Shown: piece after piece, positions 1 through 8,392 of the stretch | Numbering within the stretch: the first letter of the stretch is position 1 | Layout of the letters: every line of letters starts with the position of its first letter | DNA from: Roseomonas sp. | GTDB taxonomy: Bacteria > Pseudomonadota > Alphaproteobacteria > Acetobacterales > Acetobacteraceae | Direction of reading: 5' to 3' | DNA: 64,000 nucleotides | NCBI GenBank assembly: GCA_020249505.1 | Contig: JADCFN010000011.1 | Span: 1 to 64,000, forward strand | Position numbers and translations under genes: made by a program | The notes under the pieces: generated by a model | Told to the model about the DNA's origin: nothing | Database searches by the model: none | Seen by the model: the letters and a program-made list of their open reading frames with translations, nothing else

Positions 1-408
1 CGAACTCCGCGAGATCAATGTGACACCTCATGTGGCGCAGAATACCAATGGGCGGCGCTCGGCGATTGATGGCCGGACCACCCGCCATCCCGGCTATGCC
101 ATCAGCCTGCGTATTCGCAAGCGGATCGAGGAGGCTTTCGGCTGGGCGAAGGTGGTCGCGGGCATGCGCAAGGCCCGCCATCGCGGGCTGCCCAAGGTGG
201 ATTGGCAATTCACGCTCGCGATGGCGGCTTACAACCTGGTTCGCCTGCCGAAGCTGCTGGCGGCGGCAGCATGACGCCCGGAATCCGTCCAGGGCGTGCC
301 GCCAGGGCCAAAAGGTCACTGAAATTGGTTGTATTCAGGCGAAAGCAGCGTTGAAAACATGCGCGCAAGCCAAAATCGCGATGCTCAATGAGGGCTTTTC
401 AGCAGCCT
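1..408 (+). mobile_element. Right end of an IS5/IS1182-type insertion sequence (partial)
   Basis: The window opens inside an insertion sequence. It contains the C-terminal part of the transposase, a non-coding tail of about 115 bases, and a terminal sequence 'AGGGCTTTTCAGCAGCCT' at 391-408. That sequence resembles the 'GGCTGCTGAAAA' type ends I know from IS5-group elements. The left end lies outside the window, so the terminal inverted repeat and the target duplication cannot be paired. Immediately after it, reading resumes inside a gene lacking its 5' part, which supports the boundary. Confidence 0.7.
2..274 (+). CDS. IS5/IS1182-family transposase, C-terminal fragment
   Basis: This is the last 90 or so codons of a DDE transposase; the N-terminal part is cut off by the window edge. 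The open frame begins at base 2 with 'ELREINVTPHVAQNT', so the internal Met at base 20 in the ORF track is not the true start. The segment 'RKRIEEAFGWAK' carries the conserved glutamate region of the DDE catalytic triad found in IS5/IS1182-like transposases. 'GLPKVDWQFTLAMAAYNLVRLPKLL' is the usual C-terminal tail of alphaproteobacterial members. It would cut and join the ends of its own element. Whether the copy is active cannot be judged from a fragment. Confidence 0.85.
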   Translation, partial: ELREINVTPHVAQNTNGRRSAIDGRTTRHPGYAISLRIRKRIEEAFGWAKVVAGMRKARHRGLPKVDWQFTLAMAAYNLVRLPKLLAAAA

Positions 409-421
409 ATTAGATTATCTG

Positions 422-928
422 GTGATGGGCATGTCGGCGATCACGTTTTTTGGTGGGAGGAAGGGTGCCGATGATTTTGTGGCACAAGTCGGGGATGTGT
501 CCGGGCTTGGAATCAGTATTGGCAGCCATTCCTGCACTGCGGCCCTGAATGCCTTTGGTGGCATCAGGCGCATTGCGGTGCTAACGCCCTATTGGCTGGT
601 GATGAATGCGGAAGTCGCGCATTATTTCTCTGATATGGGTTTCTCTGTAGTGCGCGACATTGCGCTGCAATGTCGCAGTTGGACCAGCATTGCGCAGGTG
701 ACGCCCGCTGAATGTGTCGCGGCGCTGAAGGGGCTTGATGGCGATGATGTGGATGCGATTGTGCAGGTGGGCACCAATCTTTCCATGATCCGTGTGGCGG
801 CAGCGGCCGAGCTTTGGTTGGGCAAGCCGGTGCTGGCGATCAATGCCGCAACCTATTGGCATGCGCTGCGTGCCAATGGGATTACGGAAAAGCGTGAAGC
901 TTGCGGGCGTATTTTTGAGGAGCTTTGA
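422..928 (+). pseudogene. 5'-truncated Asp/Glu racemase / AMDase-type protein
   Basis: The remaining 168 codons resemble the C-terminal two thirds of the aspartate/glutamate racemase superfamily (maleate isomerase and arylmalonate decarboxylase branch), whose members run to about 240-250 residues. Recognisable pieces are 'MGMSAITFFGG', 'SIGSHSCTAALNAFGG', 'VQVGTNLSM' and 'LGKPVLAINAATYWHALRANGI'. The same frame continues upstream as 'LDYLV' straight into the IS end at base 408, with an in-frame stop at 389-391 inside the IS. The N-terminal half was therefore probably removed by the insertion. GTG 422 is only the first available start. The fragment may be untranslated or dead. A downstream gene begins 3 bases after its stop, so the two probably formed an operon. 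Confidence 0.65.
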
Positions 929-931
929 TCC

Positions 932-1717
932 ATGTCCACCACCGTGCTTGCCGAAATCCGCGAAGCTGAGGCCCCGCCCGCGATTGCCGCGATTTATGCC
1001 GCGCTGCATGAAGGCATCGGCATCGCCCAGGTAAATCTCATCTGGCGCCATGCCGCCGCCTTGCCTGGTGTGTTGGATTGGCTTTGGGCACAGGCGGCGC
1101 CAGCACTCGCAAGCGGCGCAGCGGCCGCGGCGCGGGATCACATAACGGCAGCCATCACGCTGCCTGCGCCCGCTCCCACGCCTTCTGTCACGCCGGCCGA
1201 TATTGCTGAGTTGGTGGAAGTTTATCTTCGCGGGAATGCGACAAATCTTGGCCTGCTGACGGCGATCTTGCTGCGTTGCCAGGGTATGGCGCCAGGTGCG
1301 CCGCTGCTGCCGGCCCCGCGCGGCCCAATATTGCCCGCACCGCCGCCTTTGCCGCGCCTGGCGGCACTGCCGCCGACACTACAGGCGCAAATCAGTATCC
1401 TGACAGGAACGCATACGCTTTCCGATGCCGCTGTGGTGCCAAGCCTCTATTTACATCTGGCGTTATGGCCTGATTTTCTAGCGCAGCTGCCCAATTTGCT
1501 GGCGCCCCTTCATGCAGATGGGGGCTTGGCGCATTGGCGTAATGCCGCGGTAAAAGCCGCGCGGCTTGCTGCGCCGGGGCTGATGGCCGCACTTGGTGCA
1601 GCCCCAGCCCCTCCGCCGGCCTTACCGGAATTCCTTGTGCGCCTTGATGTCTTCGTGCGTGAGGTAATCCCTGGTATGGTGCCGGTTGGCATTTTCCTGC
1701 GGCGAGCGCTCGCTTGA
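932..1717 (+). CDS. DehI-like (halocarboxylic acid dehalogenase fold) protein
   Basis: This 261-residue protein looks like the DehI family of group I 2-haloacid dehalogenases, all-helical enzymes built from two pseudo-repeats. The N-terminal signature 'VNLIWRHAAALPGVLDWLW' (about residues 31-49) matches the family. A related segment recurs in the C-terminal half ('VVPSLYLHLALWPDFLAQLPNLL'), consistent with the internal duplication. Between the halves lies an Ala/Pro-rich linker of about 35 residues. Known DehI enzymes hydrolyse 2-haloalkanoic acids with inversion, but distant homologues are common and activity is not shown here. It starts 3 bases after the truncated racemase-like gene, so its own promoter may have been replaced by IS readthrough. 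Confidence 0.55.
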   Translation: MSTTVLAEIREAEAPPAIAAIYAALHEGIGIAQVNLIWRHAAALPGVLDWLWAQAAPALASGAAAAARDHITAAITLPAPAPTPSVTPADIAELVEVYLRGNATNLGLLTAILLRCQGMAPGAPLLPAPRGPILPAPPPLPRLAALPPTLQAQISILTGTHTLSDAAVVPSLYLHLALWPDFLAQLPNLLAPLHADGGLAHWRNAAVKAARLAAPGLMAALGAAPAPPPALPEFLVRLDVFVREVIPGMVPVGIFLRRALA

Positions 1718-1733
1718 AGTCCCAGGCTTCAAG
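1713..1733 (+). terminator. Weak hairpin between convergent genes
   Basis: A 7-bp perfect stem (CTTGAAG/CTTCAAG, 7-base loop) overlaps the stop codon of the DehI-like gene. There is no T-run after it, so intrinsic termination is doubtful. Confidence 0.25.
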
Positions 1734-1825
1734 GGCCTCGCGCCTCATACTTGGTTGGCCCGGCATCCCGCAACAAAGTTCAGCAGAATACACAAGCAAA
1801 AAGAGCCAAAGGAAAGACGCACCGG

Positions 1826-2452
1826 TCAGCCGGGAAGTGAAAATCCTCTTTTCAGGATGCTTTCGCCATGCGCCAGCGGGACAATAAAGCCATGGCCTGA
1901 ACGCCGCTCAAAACTCTGAGAGGTCAATTCATAGCGTGCATCCAGCATTGCGCGGGTGGTGCGTGGAAGTGCAGGCGGATCACCCAAGCGATTGAGCGTT
2001 TCCTGACCGCCCGGCGTAAAAAGTGGTGGACGCAAGGCGGCGGCTGCGCCGGCCGGGCTGCGCGCTGCAAGGGCGCTGCGGAGTTCAGTCAGGCTATCAA
2101 TCACGTCCTGAGCGCGCGCGTCAGCGGCGATACCGAAGGCGTCACGCCATTCACGCCGCGCTGCCGGCACCGCAAGCTGTCCCATGGGCAATATCACATT
2201 CCAACGCGGCCCATTTCGTAATTCTATCGCCAGGAATTCGAGCGCCTGGACCAGACGTGCGGTTTCCCATGGCTGGCCCGTGAGCCGGCCCGGATGGGTC
2301 AGCATATCGGCGCCCTGCTCGATCGAATAGCGCACGGGATCAATCGAAAGGAAACCCCTGAATTCGGGCAATCTGGCCACTTCCGGCGGCGTGCCGGAAC
2401 ATGCACCAAGACCGATCAGACCCGCGAGAAAAACGCGCCTGTCACGCCGCAT
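1826..2452 (-). CDS. Putative lipoprotein of unknown function
   Basis: A 208-residue protein I do not recognise. The N-terminus has basic residues (MRRDRR), a short hydrophobic stretch and a lipobox 'LGAC' with Cys18, so it is probably exported and lipid-anchored. The mature part is helix-rich and contains 'FLSIDPVRYSIEQGADMLTHPGR' and 'WNVILPMGQLAVPAARREWRDAFGI'. No catalytic motif is apparent. The start is supported by a GGAGGG ribosome site upstream of the ATG. It is convergent with the DehI-like gene. It lies downstream of the UPF0173 hydrolase on the same strand, with a gap of about 137 bases, so it is probably a separate unit. Confidence 0.6.
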   Translation of the reverse strand: MRRDRRVFLAGLIGLGACSGTPPEVARLPEFRGFLSIDPVRYSIEQGADMLTHPGRLTGQPWETARLVQALEFLAIELRNGPRWNVILPMGQLAVPAARREWRDAFGIAADARAQDVIDSLTELRSALAARSPAGAAAALRPPLFTPGGQETLNRLGDPPALPRTTRAMLDARYELTSQSFERRSGHGFIVPLAHGESILKRGFSLPG

Positions 2453-2589
2453 CGTGATTTCCCTCCATCAAATTCTACCAAGCACCGCCGCCCCTGCTAA
2501 GCGCTGGGCGCAGCACGTACCTCCATCAGAATCATGTGGCGCTGCATCGGCGTGAATCCAATAAAGCGCCAACCGATGCGTGGGGCCGC

Positions 2590-3300
2590 TTACAGGCTGA
2601 CCGCCTTGCCCTTTTCAGGGATCAGCACCTTGGCCTTGGCACCGACCATCTCCGCCTCAAAGCCCGAGGCATCCGGCAGCAGCATGCCGAAGGTCGCGTA
2701 ATGGCAGGGAATGGCCGTGGTGACATTGCGCAGATACCGCTTCACCGAAAGCGCCGCCGCACGCGGACCCATGGTGAAGCGATCCCCCACCGGCACCAGC
2801 GCAACCGTTGGCGCATACAGCTCATCAATCAGCGCCATGTCGGAGAAAACATCCGTATCGCCCATGTGATAGACGGTCGGTTCATGCTTGTCCTTCGGCG
2901 TCACCACAATGCCATTGGGCAGGCCAAGGCAATGGAAGACGCCATTGGCATCGACCTCAACCGAGGAATGGAAAGCCTGGGTCAGCGTGACGGTGAATTC
3001 GCCCTGATCGGTCGTGCCGCCCGTATTCATGGGATCGAACGCGGAAACACCCTGTTTGCCGAGCCACATGGCGAGTTCGTAATTGGTCACCAGCTTGGCG
3101 CCGGTGCGTTTGCAGATGGCGGCCGCATCGCCAATGTGATCGGCATGGCCATGCGTCAGCAGCACATGGGTCGCCCCCGCACTCGCGGCTTCCGCATCGC
3201 CGCCAAAGGCGGGATTGCCGGTGAGGAAAGGGTCAATCATCACAATCGACTTGCCGAATTCCAGACGAAAGGCGGAATGGCCGAACCAGGTGAGTTTCAT
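2590..3300 (-). CDS. UPF0173 metal-dependent hydrolase (metallo-beta-lactamase fold)
   Basis: A 236-residue cytosolic protein of the UPF0173 family, about full length. It opens with '[15 protein letters not shown]' and carries the metal-binding motif H50-G-H52-A-D54-H55 ('[13 protein letters not shown]'). Further metal ligands are plausible in 'AFHSSVEVD', '[11 protein letters not shown]' and the C-terminal '[10 protein letters not shown]'. The family adopts the metallo-beta-lactamase fold with a two-metal site and no settled substrate. The MaoC-like gene lies 18 bases upstream on the same strand, so the two are likely co-transcribed. Confidence 0.85.
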   Translation of the reverse strand: MKLTWFGHSAFRLEFGKSIVMIDPFLTGNPAFGGDAEAASAGATHVLLTHGHADHIGDAAAICKRTGAKLVTNYELAMWLGKQGVSAFDPMNTGGTTDQGEFTVTLTQAFHSSVEVDANGVFHCLGLPNGIVVTPKDKHEPTVYHMGDTDVFSDMALIDELYAPTVALVPVGDRFTMGPRAAALSVKRYLRNVTTAIPCHYATFGMLLPDASGFEAEMVGAKAKVLIPEKGKAVSL

Positions 3301-3318
3301 TGCGTGTTCCTTTTCGTT

Positions 3319-3792
3319 TCAGGTGAATGTCATGCGGATGGTATCCGCAATCATGGCGGGCTTAGCCTCATTTTCGATTTCAAGCGTCTGGCGCACGGTG
3401 ATGCGATGCGCGCCGGGTGCACCATCTTCCACCGCAACCAGGCTTTGGCGGAGCCTGATACGCGCGCCGGCCTTGACCGGATTCACGATGCGCACCTTGT
3501 CGCTGCCGTAATTGATGGACCGCGTAGGCCAGGAAAGTTTATAGATGCCAGCGCCAAGCTTGGGCAGCAATGAGAGCAGCAGATAGCCATGCGCGATGGT
3601 CTTGCCGCTTGGCATTTCACGCTTAGCGCGTTCCACATCCACATGGATCCATTGATGATCGCCCGTCACCTCGGCGAAGCGATCAATCAAATCTTGTGTC
3701 ACCTCCAGCCAATCACTGACACCCAATTCCTGCCCGATCAGCGCCCGGAGCGCTTCCGGGGTTTCGACCATACGCATCGCGTCCTCCCTCAA
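3319..3792 (-). CDS. MaoC-family (R)-enoyl-CoA hydratase-like protein
   Basis: A 157-residue single hot-dog domain protein. The hydratase-2 motif is visible as 'FAEVTGDHQWIHVDVERA', with D45 and H50 in the positions of the catalytic Asp/His of (R)-specific enoyl-CoA hydratases, followed by 'GKTIAHGYLLLSLLP'. It would add water to a trans-2-enoyl-CoA. This subgroup (NodN-like, about 150 residues) is widespread and its true acyl-CoA is unknown. A second Met at residue 6 or 8 is an alternative start. It heads a two-gene unit with the UPF0173 hydrolase and is divergent from the MFS gene across about 80 bases. Confidence 0.8.
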   Translation of the reverse strand: MREDAMRMVETPEALRALIGQELGVSDWLEVTQDLIDRFAEVTGDHQWIHVDVERAKREMPSGKTIAHGYLLLSLLPKLGAGIYKLSWPTRSINYGSDKVRIVNPVKAGARIRLRQSLVAVEDGAPGAHRITVRQTLEIENEAKPAMIADTIRMTFT

Positions 3793-3875
3793 TCACTTCA
3801 ACGTAACATCGGGCGCGGCGCGGCGGGGATCAAGCCGGGCTTTGCGAGGCGGGCAATTTGCGGCCTAATCCCCCC

Positions 3876-5087
3876 ATGACCCTGTCCCCCGGCAGCCGGG
3901 GTTTCGTCGTGGCCATGGTCACGGCGCAAATCCTGACCCAAATCGGCGCCTTCACCCTGCCCGCCTTGTTGCCGGAGATGATGGCGCGCTGGTCCCTTTC
4001 CGCCACCGAAGCGGGTTGGCTGATTGGGGTTTTCTTCGCGGCCTATGTGCCCGCGGTGCCGGTGCTGCTTTCGCTGACAGACCGCGTGCCGGCCAGGCGG
4101 ATTTATCTGATCGGCACCGGGGCCACGGCAGTGGCGCATTTGGGCTTTGCCTTTTTCGCCGATGGCTTTTGGGGTGCGCTATTCTTTCGCGCGCTTGCCG
4201 GGATTGGCTGGGCGGGCGCCTATATGCCCGGCCTTAAATCCATCGCTGATCCGCTGACGGGCGTGGCGCAATCGCGGGCGGTTGCCTGGCATGCGGCCGG
4301 CGTTGGGATTGCGGGGGCGGCTTCCTTCGCGCTCGCCGGGCTTTGCGATGCGTTGGTGGGGCCGAGTTTTGCCTTTCTGGTGGCGGGGCTAGCCGCCACT
4401 GGCGCCTTCGCCATTGCCATGCTGACCCTGCCCGATGCGCCGCCGCCCAAAAGCGCCGCGCCGCGCGGCTTGCTGGATTTCCGCCCGGTACTCGCCAATC
4501 GCCGCGCCATGGCCTGGATTGCGGGCTACACCGTGCACACGCTGGAAATGGCGGTGCTGCGCGCCTGGGCAGTGGCCTTCCTGACTGCGAGCTTTCTGAT
4601 CCAGGCGCCGCCGGATTGGCTCCCCGGCCCGACGGTGCTGTTCACGCTGGCCGGCTTGGTCGGGATTGCGACTTCGCTGGCCGGGAACCGCCTGGCGGAA
4701 AGCCTGGGGCGGGACAGGATTGTGGCGATTGCCATGCTCTCGGGCGCGGCGCTGTCGCTGGTAGCGGGGTTTGCCTTTGGTGCCTCACCTTGGGTGGTGC
4801 TGCTTTTTGTCTTTCTGTGGAATGCGGCGATCTATCTGGATAGCTCGGCGCTGACCGCGGGAACGGTGCAGGCGGCGGACCCGGCGTTGCGCGGCGCGAC
4901 CATGGGGCTGCATAGCATGCTGGGTTATGCGGGCGGCTTTGTCGGGCCTTTGCTGGCGGGCGTTTTGCTGGATTGGGCGGGCGGCGATGGTGTCGCGGCC
5001 TGGGGCATCGCCTTTGGGCATGTGGCTTTCATTATGTTGGCGGGCTTTGCCGTGCTGCGCTGGTTGGGACGCGGCACGGCAAGGTGA
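3876..5087 (+). CDS. MFS transporter
   Basis: A major facilitator of about 403 residues with roughly twelve hydrophobic segments. After TM2 there is the typical loop 'LTDRVPARRIYLIG', a degenerate MFS motif A. The family transports small solutes in symport or antiport across the inner membrane; substrate unknown. The ORF track start at 3858 is a TTG; I prefer ATG 3876 ('MTLSPGSRGF'), which places the first helix right after the N-terminus. Its stop codon is immediately followed by the stop of the convergent M20 hydrolase, leaving no intergenic space. Confidence 0.8.
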   Translation: MTLSPGSRGFVVAMVTAQILTQIGAFTLPALLPEMMARWSLSATEAGWLIGVFFAAYVPAVPVLLSLTDRVPARRIYLIGTGATAVAHLGFAFFADGFWGALFFRALAGIGWAGAYMPGLKSIADPLTGVAQSRAVAWHAAGVGIAGAASFALAGLCDALVGPSFAFLVAGLAATGAFAIAMLTLPDAPPPKSAAPRGLLDFRPVLANRRAMAWIAGYTVHTLEMAVLRAWAVAFLTASFLIQAPPDWLPGPTVLFTLAGLVGIATSLAGNRLAESLGRDRIVAIAMLSGAALSLVAGFAFGASPWVVLLFVFLWNAAIYLDSSALTAGTVQAADPALRGATMGLHSMLGYAGGFVGPLLAGVLLDWAGGDGVAAWGIAFGHVAFIMLAGFAVLRWLGRGTAR

Positions 5088-6686
5088 CTACAACGCCTCC
5101 CCCGCGCCGGTGCCGGCGAAGGGGGTCGGGATGCACCATTCCTCACCCCGCGCGGTGGTGACGTATTCCGGCCAGCGCAGATCAACGGGCGGGACGAAAT
5201 CCGCCGGCAGCAAGGGCCCGACCCATTTTGAGCCACCAATGCCGCCGCCGGTGCGCTCACGAAACTCCGCCTGCGCCGCGGCCAACACGGCGGGATCGCT
5301 CGCCAAATCCACCAGCGTCAGCGCCATGGTCTTGGCCGCAACGAATAGCCCAGGGTCAACCGCGGCAGGCAGACCGCCCAGCGCGTTATAGGCCCAATTC
5401 GGATAGGCATAGCCAGGTGTGGGCGGTTGCAGCCTTGGCCGCGCCGCCAGCAGCCGCACCGTCGGCGCATGCCAGCTATATTCGACATAATCATCGGCGC
5501 TGAGGTGCTTCTGCCAGGAAGGCAGGCCGGCACGCAGCCGGGCTTCATTTTCCTCGGGCGTGGTCAGCTTGCTCACACTTGGGATGAAGGGATCGGCCAT
5601 GGGCGCAAGGCCCAGATTGCGCTGGATGGCGCGGCCGAATTCCAGTGCCGTTTCATCATAGCGGGGCGCGCCGACTTCCTGCAGGTTTTTCCAGGTAAGA
5701 TCGGTCATCACCGTATTGGGCAGGCCAACGCGGGTTTTAGTGACCCAGCGCGCATAAGCCTTGCAGCCGGTAATGGACGCAACATGGCGCGCATTGGCCG
5801 CCAGCACCCGCCAGATCTGTTCCTGAATGCCAAGCGATGAGGAGCGCCAGGAATATTGAATCTGCGAAAAACGCGGCGTCAGATTATCCGATGTCGCGCC
5901 ACCATCGCCCAGGATGAATTCATTGAGCGTCCATGACCCCGCATGGGGGAACATGGCTTCCTTGGTATATTTCGTGGTGGTGTACATCAGACAAAGCGCA
6001 TCCACCGCACCAGGGCAGCGCGCCGCGGCATGGGCACCTTCAATTGGCATCAGTGTCGGATCAATCCAGTTTTCCGGCTGATCGGCTTCGAAGCTGATGA
6101 TCACACTCCAATAGGCGCCGAAATGGGTTTCGCCCGTCACAGTATTGGATGGCCAGGGATGCCAGACCACGGCGGCATCCAGCCCATCATAATAGCCCTT
6201 GGCGGCATGGATGGGTTTTGAGCCGCAGACTTTCTCGGCCGGTTCACCGAAAAGCTTGAGCTTGCCCTTCACGCCATGCTGCTGCATCGCAGCCTTGGCA
6301 CCCAGTACGGCGGCAAGCGCGGCCGTGCCCAATACCGAATGCGGGTCCGTATGGCCGGCCGTATAGGGGTGCAGCCCGGCACGCGGCGCCTGATAGGGCA
6401 CGACCTGCTGCGAATTGCCGGGCACCGCATCATATTCCGAAAAGCTTGCCAGCACCGGCGCGCCTTCGCCCCATTCGGCGACAAAGGCAGTGGGCATACC
6501 AGCCGAGCCTTCTTCAACCGTGAAGCCTTCAGCGCGCAGCAATTCCACATAATCGCGGCAGGATTTATATTCCCGCCAGGCGGGTTCGGCATGTGCCCAG
6601 ATACCTTCATTGAAGCGCGAAAGCCGCGCCTCATTCGCCGCGATCCAGTCAAGTGCTGCGGCGCGGATGGTTTTGTTTGCGTTCAC
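5088..6686 (-). CDS. M20 peptidase / AbgB-like amidohydrolase
   Basis: A 532-residue M20-family metallohydrolase related to aminobenzoyl-glutamate hydrolase subunit B (AbgB). The N-terminus 'RFNEGIWAHAEPAWREYKSC' is the usual opening. 'LASFSEYDAVPGNSQ' occupies the first metal-ligand region. 'GHTDPHSVLGTAALAAVLGAKAAM', 'LFGEPAEKVCGSKPIHAAKGYYDGLDA' and 'VWHPWPSNT' follow in the order seen in this branch. It should hydrolyse an amide bond in an acyl- or aroyl-amino acid. No AbgA partner is nearby. It begins about 20 bases downstream of a binding-protein gene on the same strand, hinting that the imported solute is its substrate. Confidence 0.8.
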   Translation of the reverse strand: MNANKTIRAAALDWIAANEARLSRFNEGIWAHAEPAWREYKSCRDYVELLRAEGFTVEEGSAGMPTAFVAEWGEGAPVLASFSEYDAVPGNSQQVVPYQAPRAGLHPYTAGHTDPHSVLGTAALAAVLGAKAAMQQHGVKGKLKLFGEPAEKVCGSKPIHAAKGYYDGLDAAVVWHPWPSNTVTGETHFGAYWSVIISFEADQPENWIDPTLMPIEGAHAAARCPGAVDALCLMYTTTKYTKEAMFPHAGSWTLNEFILGDGGATSDNLTPRFSQIQYSWRSSSLGIQEQIWRVLAANARHVASITGCKAYARWVTKTRVGLPNTVMTDLTWKNLQEVGAPRYDETALEFGRAIQRNLGLAPMADPFIPSVSKLTTPEENEARLRAGLPSWQKHLSADDYVEYSWHAPTVRLLAARPRLQPPTPGYAYPNWAYNALGGLPAAVDPGLFVAAKTMALTLVDLASDPAVLAAAQAEFRERTGGGIGGSKWVGPLLPADFVPPVDLRWPEYVTTARGEEWCIPTPFAGTGAGEAL

Positions 6687-6706
6687 TGCGATAATTCCTT
6701 CTGGCT

Positions 6707-8302
6707 TCAGGATTTCCGGACATTCCAGAAGGTCGCGAAACCATCCTGAATACCGCTCAGATTGCTGCGGAAGGCGGTCGGCTGCAGGTACTGGCCGATC
6801 GGGTAATAGGGCACCTCGCGCATCGCTTCGCGCTGAATGTCCTGACAGATGGTTTTCTGCGCCGCTTCATCCGGGGCGCGGAACCATTCATCGCGCAGGG
6901 TTTCAATGCGCGGCATGCTGGCCCAGCCGGCATAGCCAGCCTCACCATTGCCGCGCAGCGCGATATGCCCGGCAGGGCTCAGCCAATCGGAACCGGACCA
7001 ATTGGTGACAAAGGCGCTCCAGCCGCCATCGGCAACGGGGCCCTTGCGGTTGCGCCTTTGCAGCATGGAATTGAATTCCACGGCATAGACTTCAACATTC
7101 ATGCCAACGCGCTTGAAGGTATCTTCCATCACCGCGCCAAGCGCCATCAGGGTCGCGGAATTGGATGGCACCATCAGCAACACAGGTTCGCCACGATAGC
7201 CCGCGGCGCGCAGCGCATCGCGCACCTTGGCGGTATCACGCGCGCCCATCAGTGGCTCAAGCCCCGCTTCCGAACCCATGGGGGTTTTCGGGCAGAAGAA
7301 GCCAAGCGGCGTGTGATAGAGGCTTTTTTCATCCGGCCCGACCACCGCCTGCATGAAGGCGGTTTGGTCAATCGCGCCCCAAAGCGCACGACGGATATCG
7401 GGGTTGTTGAAGGGCGCCTGCAAATGATTGACGCGCACCATGCAAACAAAGCCGGTATTATCCAGAACGCGCACATTCACATTGCGCGCGCGGCGCAGCA
7501 GGGGAAGCTGATCGTGATAGGCGTATTCGATCCAATCCACTTCATTCGCCACAAGGGCTGAAACGGCGGTGGAAGGATCAGGCATGCTGCGCCATTCGAC
7601 ACGGTCGAAATGCACCACCTTGGCGCCCGAGGTCCAGCCGCCCGCGGCACCAGGACGCGGCACATAGCGATCAAATTTGGTATAGACATTAAGTGATCCT
7701 GGCACGCGTTCATCCGACTTGAAGCGGAAGGGGCCGGAGCCGATCAATTCCGGCACCTGGCGGAAGGGATCGGTATTGGCCAGGCGTTCCGGCATCATGG
7801 CGCAGACGGGGACAGACGCCTTGCCAAGCGCGATGGGCAGCAAGGGGAAGGGCTGCTTCAGACGGAAGCGGATGGTGCGATCATCCGGGGCGGAGAGTTC
7901 ATCTGTGGCATTCAGCAGCGTCTCACCAAAGGGATCGCGCCGCGCCCAGCGGCGAATGCTGGCGACACAATCGCGCGCCAACACACGTTCGCCATCATGC
8001 CAGAACAGGTTTTCGCGCAGCGTCAGATTCCAAAGCCGACCGTCATTTTCCACCCGATGGCCTTCGACCATTTGCGGGGTGGCCTGAAAATTGGCGTCCA
8101 TGCTGTAGAGCGTATCGAACACCATATAGCCGTGGTTGCGGCTGATATAGGCGGTGGTCGTCACGGGATCGAGTGTCACGAGATCCTGCTGCGGCACGAA
8201 ACGCAGCACCCGTGAGGCTTGCGACTGGGCGACAGAAGGGGCGGCGATGGGGGCGAGCAGGCCGGCTGCAGTCAGATTGCCTAAGTGGCGGCGCGTGATC
8301 AT
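6707..8302 (-). CDS. ABC transporter substrate-binding protein, family 5
   Basis: A 531-residue periplasmic binding protein of the peptide/nickel/opine class (SBP_bac_5). The leader 'MITRRHLGNLTAAGLLAPIAAPSVAQ' has a twin-arginine-like start and a signal cleavage region near residue 26. Typical elements are 'LRFVPQQDLVTLDPV', 'GYMVFDTLY', 'PQMVEGHRVENDGRLWNLTLRENLFWHDG' and 'RRALWGAIDQTAFMQAVVG'. The ORF track extends 30 codons further from a TTG, but the signal peptide sets the start at 8302. No permease or ATPase gene adjoins it. It lies directly upstream of the AbgB-like hydrolase and is probably co-transcribed with it. Confidence 0.85.
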   Translation of the reverse strand: MITRRHLGNLTAAGLLAPIAAPSVAQSQASRVLRFVPQQDLVTLDPVTTTAYISRNHGYMVFDTLYSMDANFQATPQMVEGHRVENDGRLWNLTLRENLFWHDGERVLARDCVASIRRWARRDPFGETLLNATDELSAPDDRTIRFRLKQPFPLLPIALGKASVPVCAMMPERLANTDPFRQVPELIGSGPFRFKSDERVPGSLNVYTKFDRYVPRPGAAGGWTSGAKVVHFDRVEWRSMPDPSTAVSALVANEVDWIEYAYHDQLPLLRRARNVNVRVLDNTGFVCMVRVNHLQAPFNNPDIRRALWGAIDQTAFMQAVVGPDEKSLYHTPLGFFCPKTPMGSEAGLEPLMGARDTAKVRDALRAAGYRGEPVLLMVPSNSATLMALGAVMEDTFKRVGMNVEVYAVEFNSMLQRRNRKGPVADGGWSAFVTNWSGSDWLSPAGHIALRGNGEAGYAGWASMPRIETLRDEWFRAPDEAAQKTICQDIQREAMREVPYYPIGQYLQPTAFRSNLSGIQDGFATFWNVRKS

Positions 8303-8392
8303 CGGGTGATCTCCTTTCCAGGCGAGGCGGCAGCCGGGGCGCGTCGGGGCTGCCTTAAGGGGGATGCTTGCGCGGCCCGGCCCGGGCGACAA

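Noticed and set aside
2536-3573. 345-aa plus-strand ORF antisense to the UPF0173 and MaoC genes
   Set aside because: His/Arg-rich composition typical of antisense shadows; real genes with intact motifs lie opposite.
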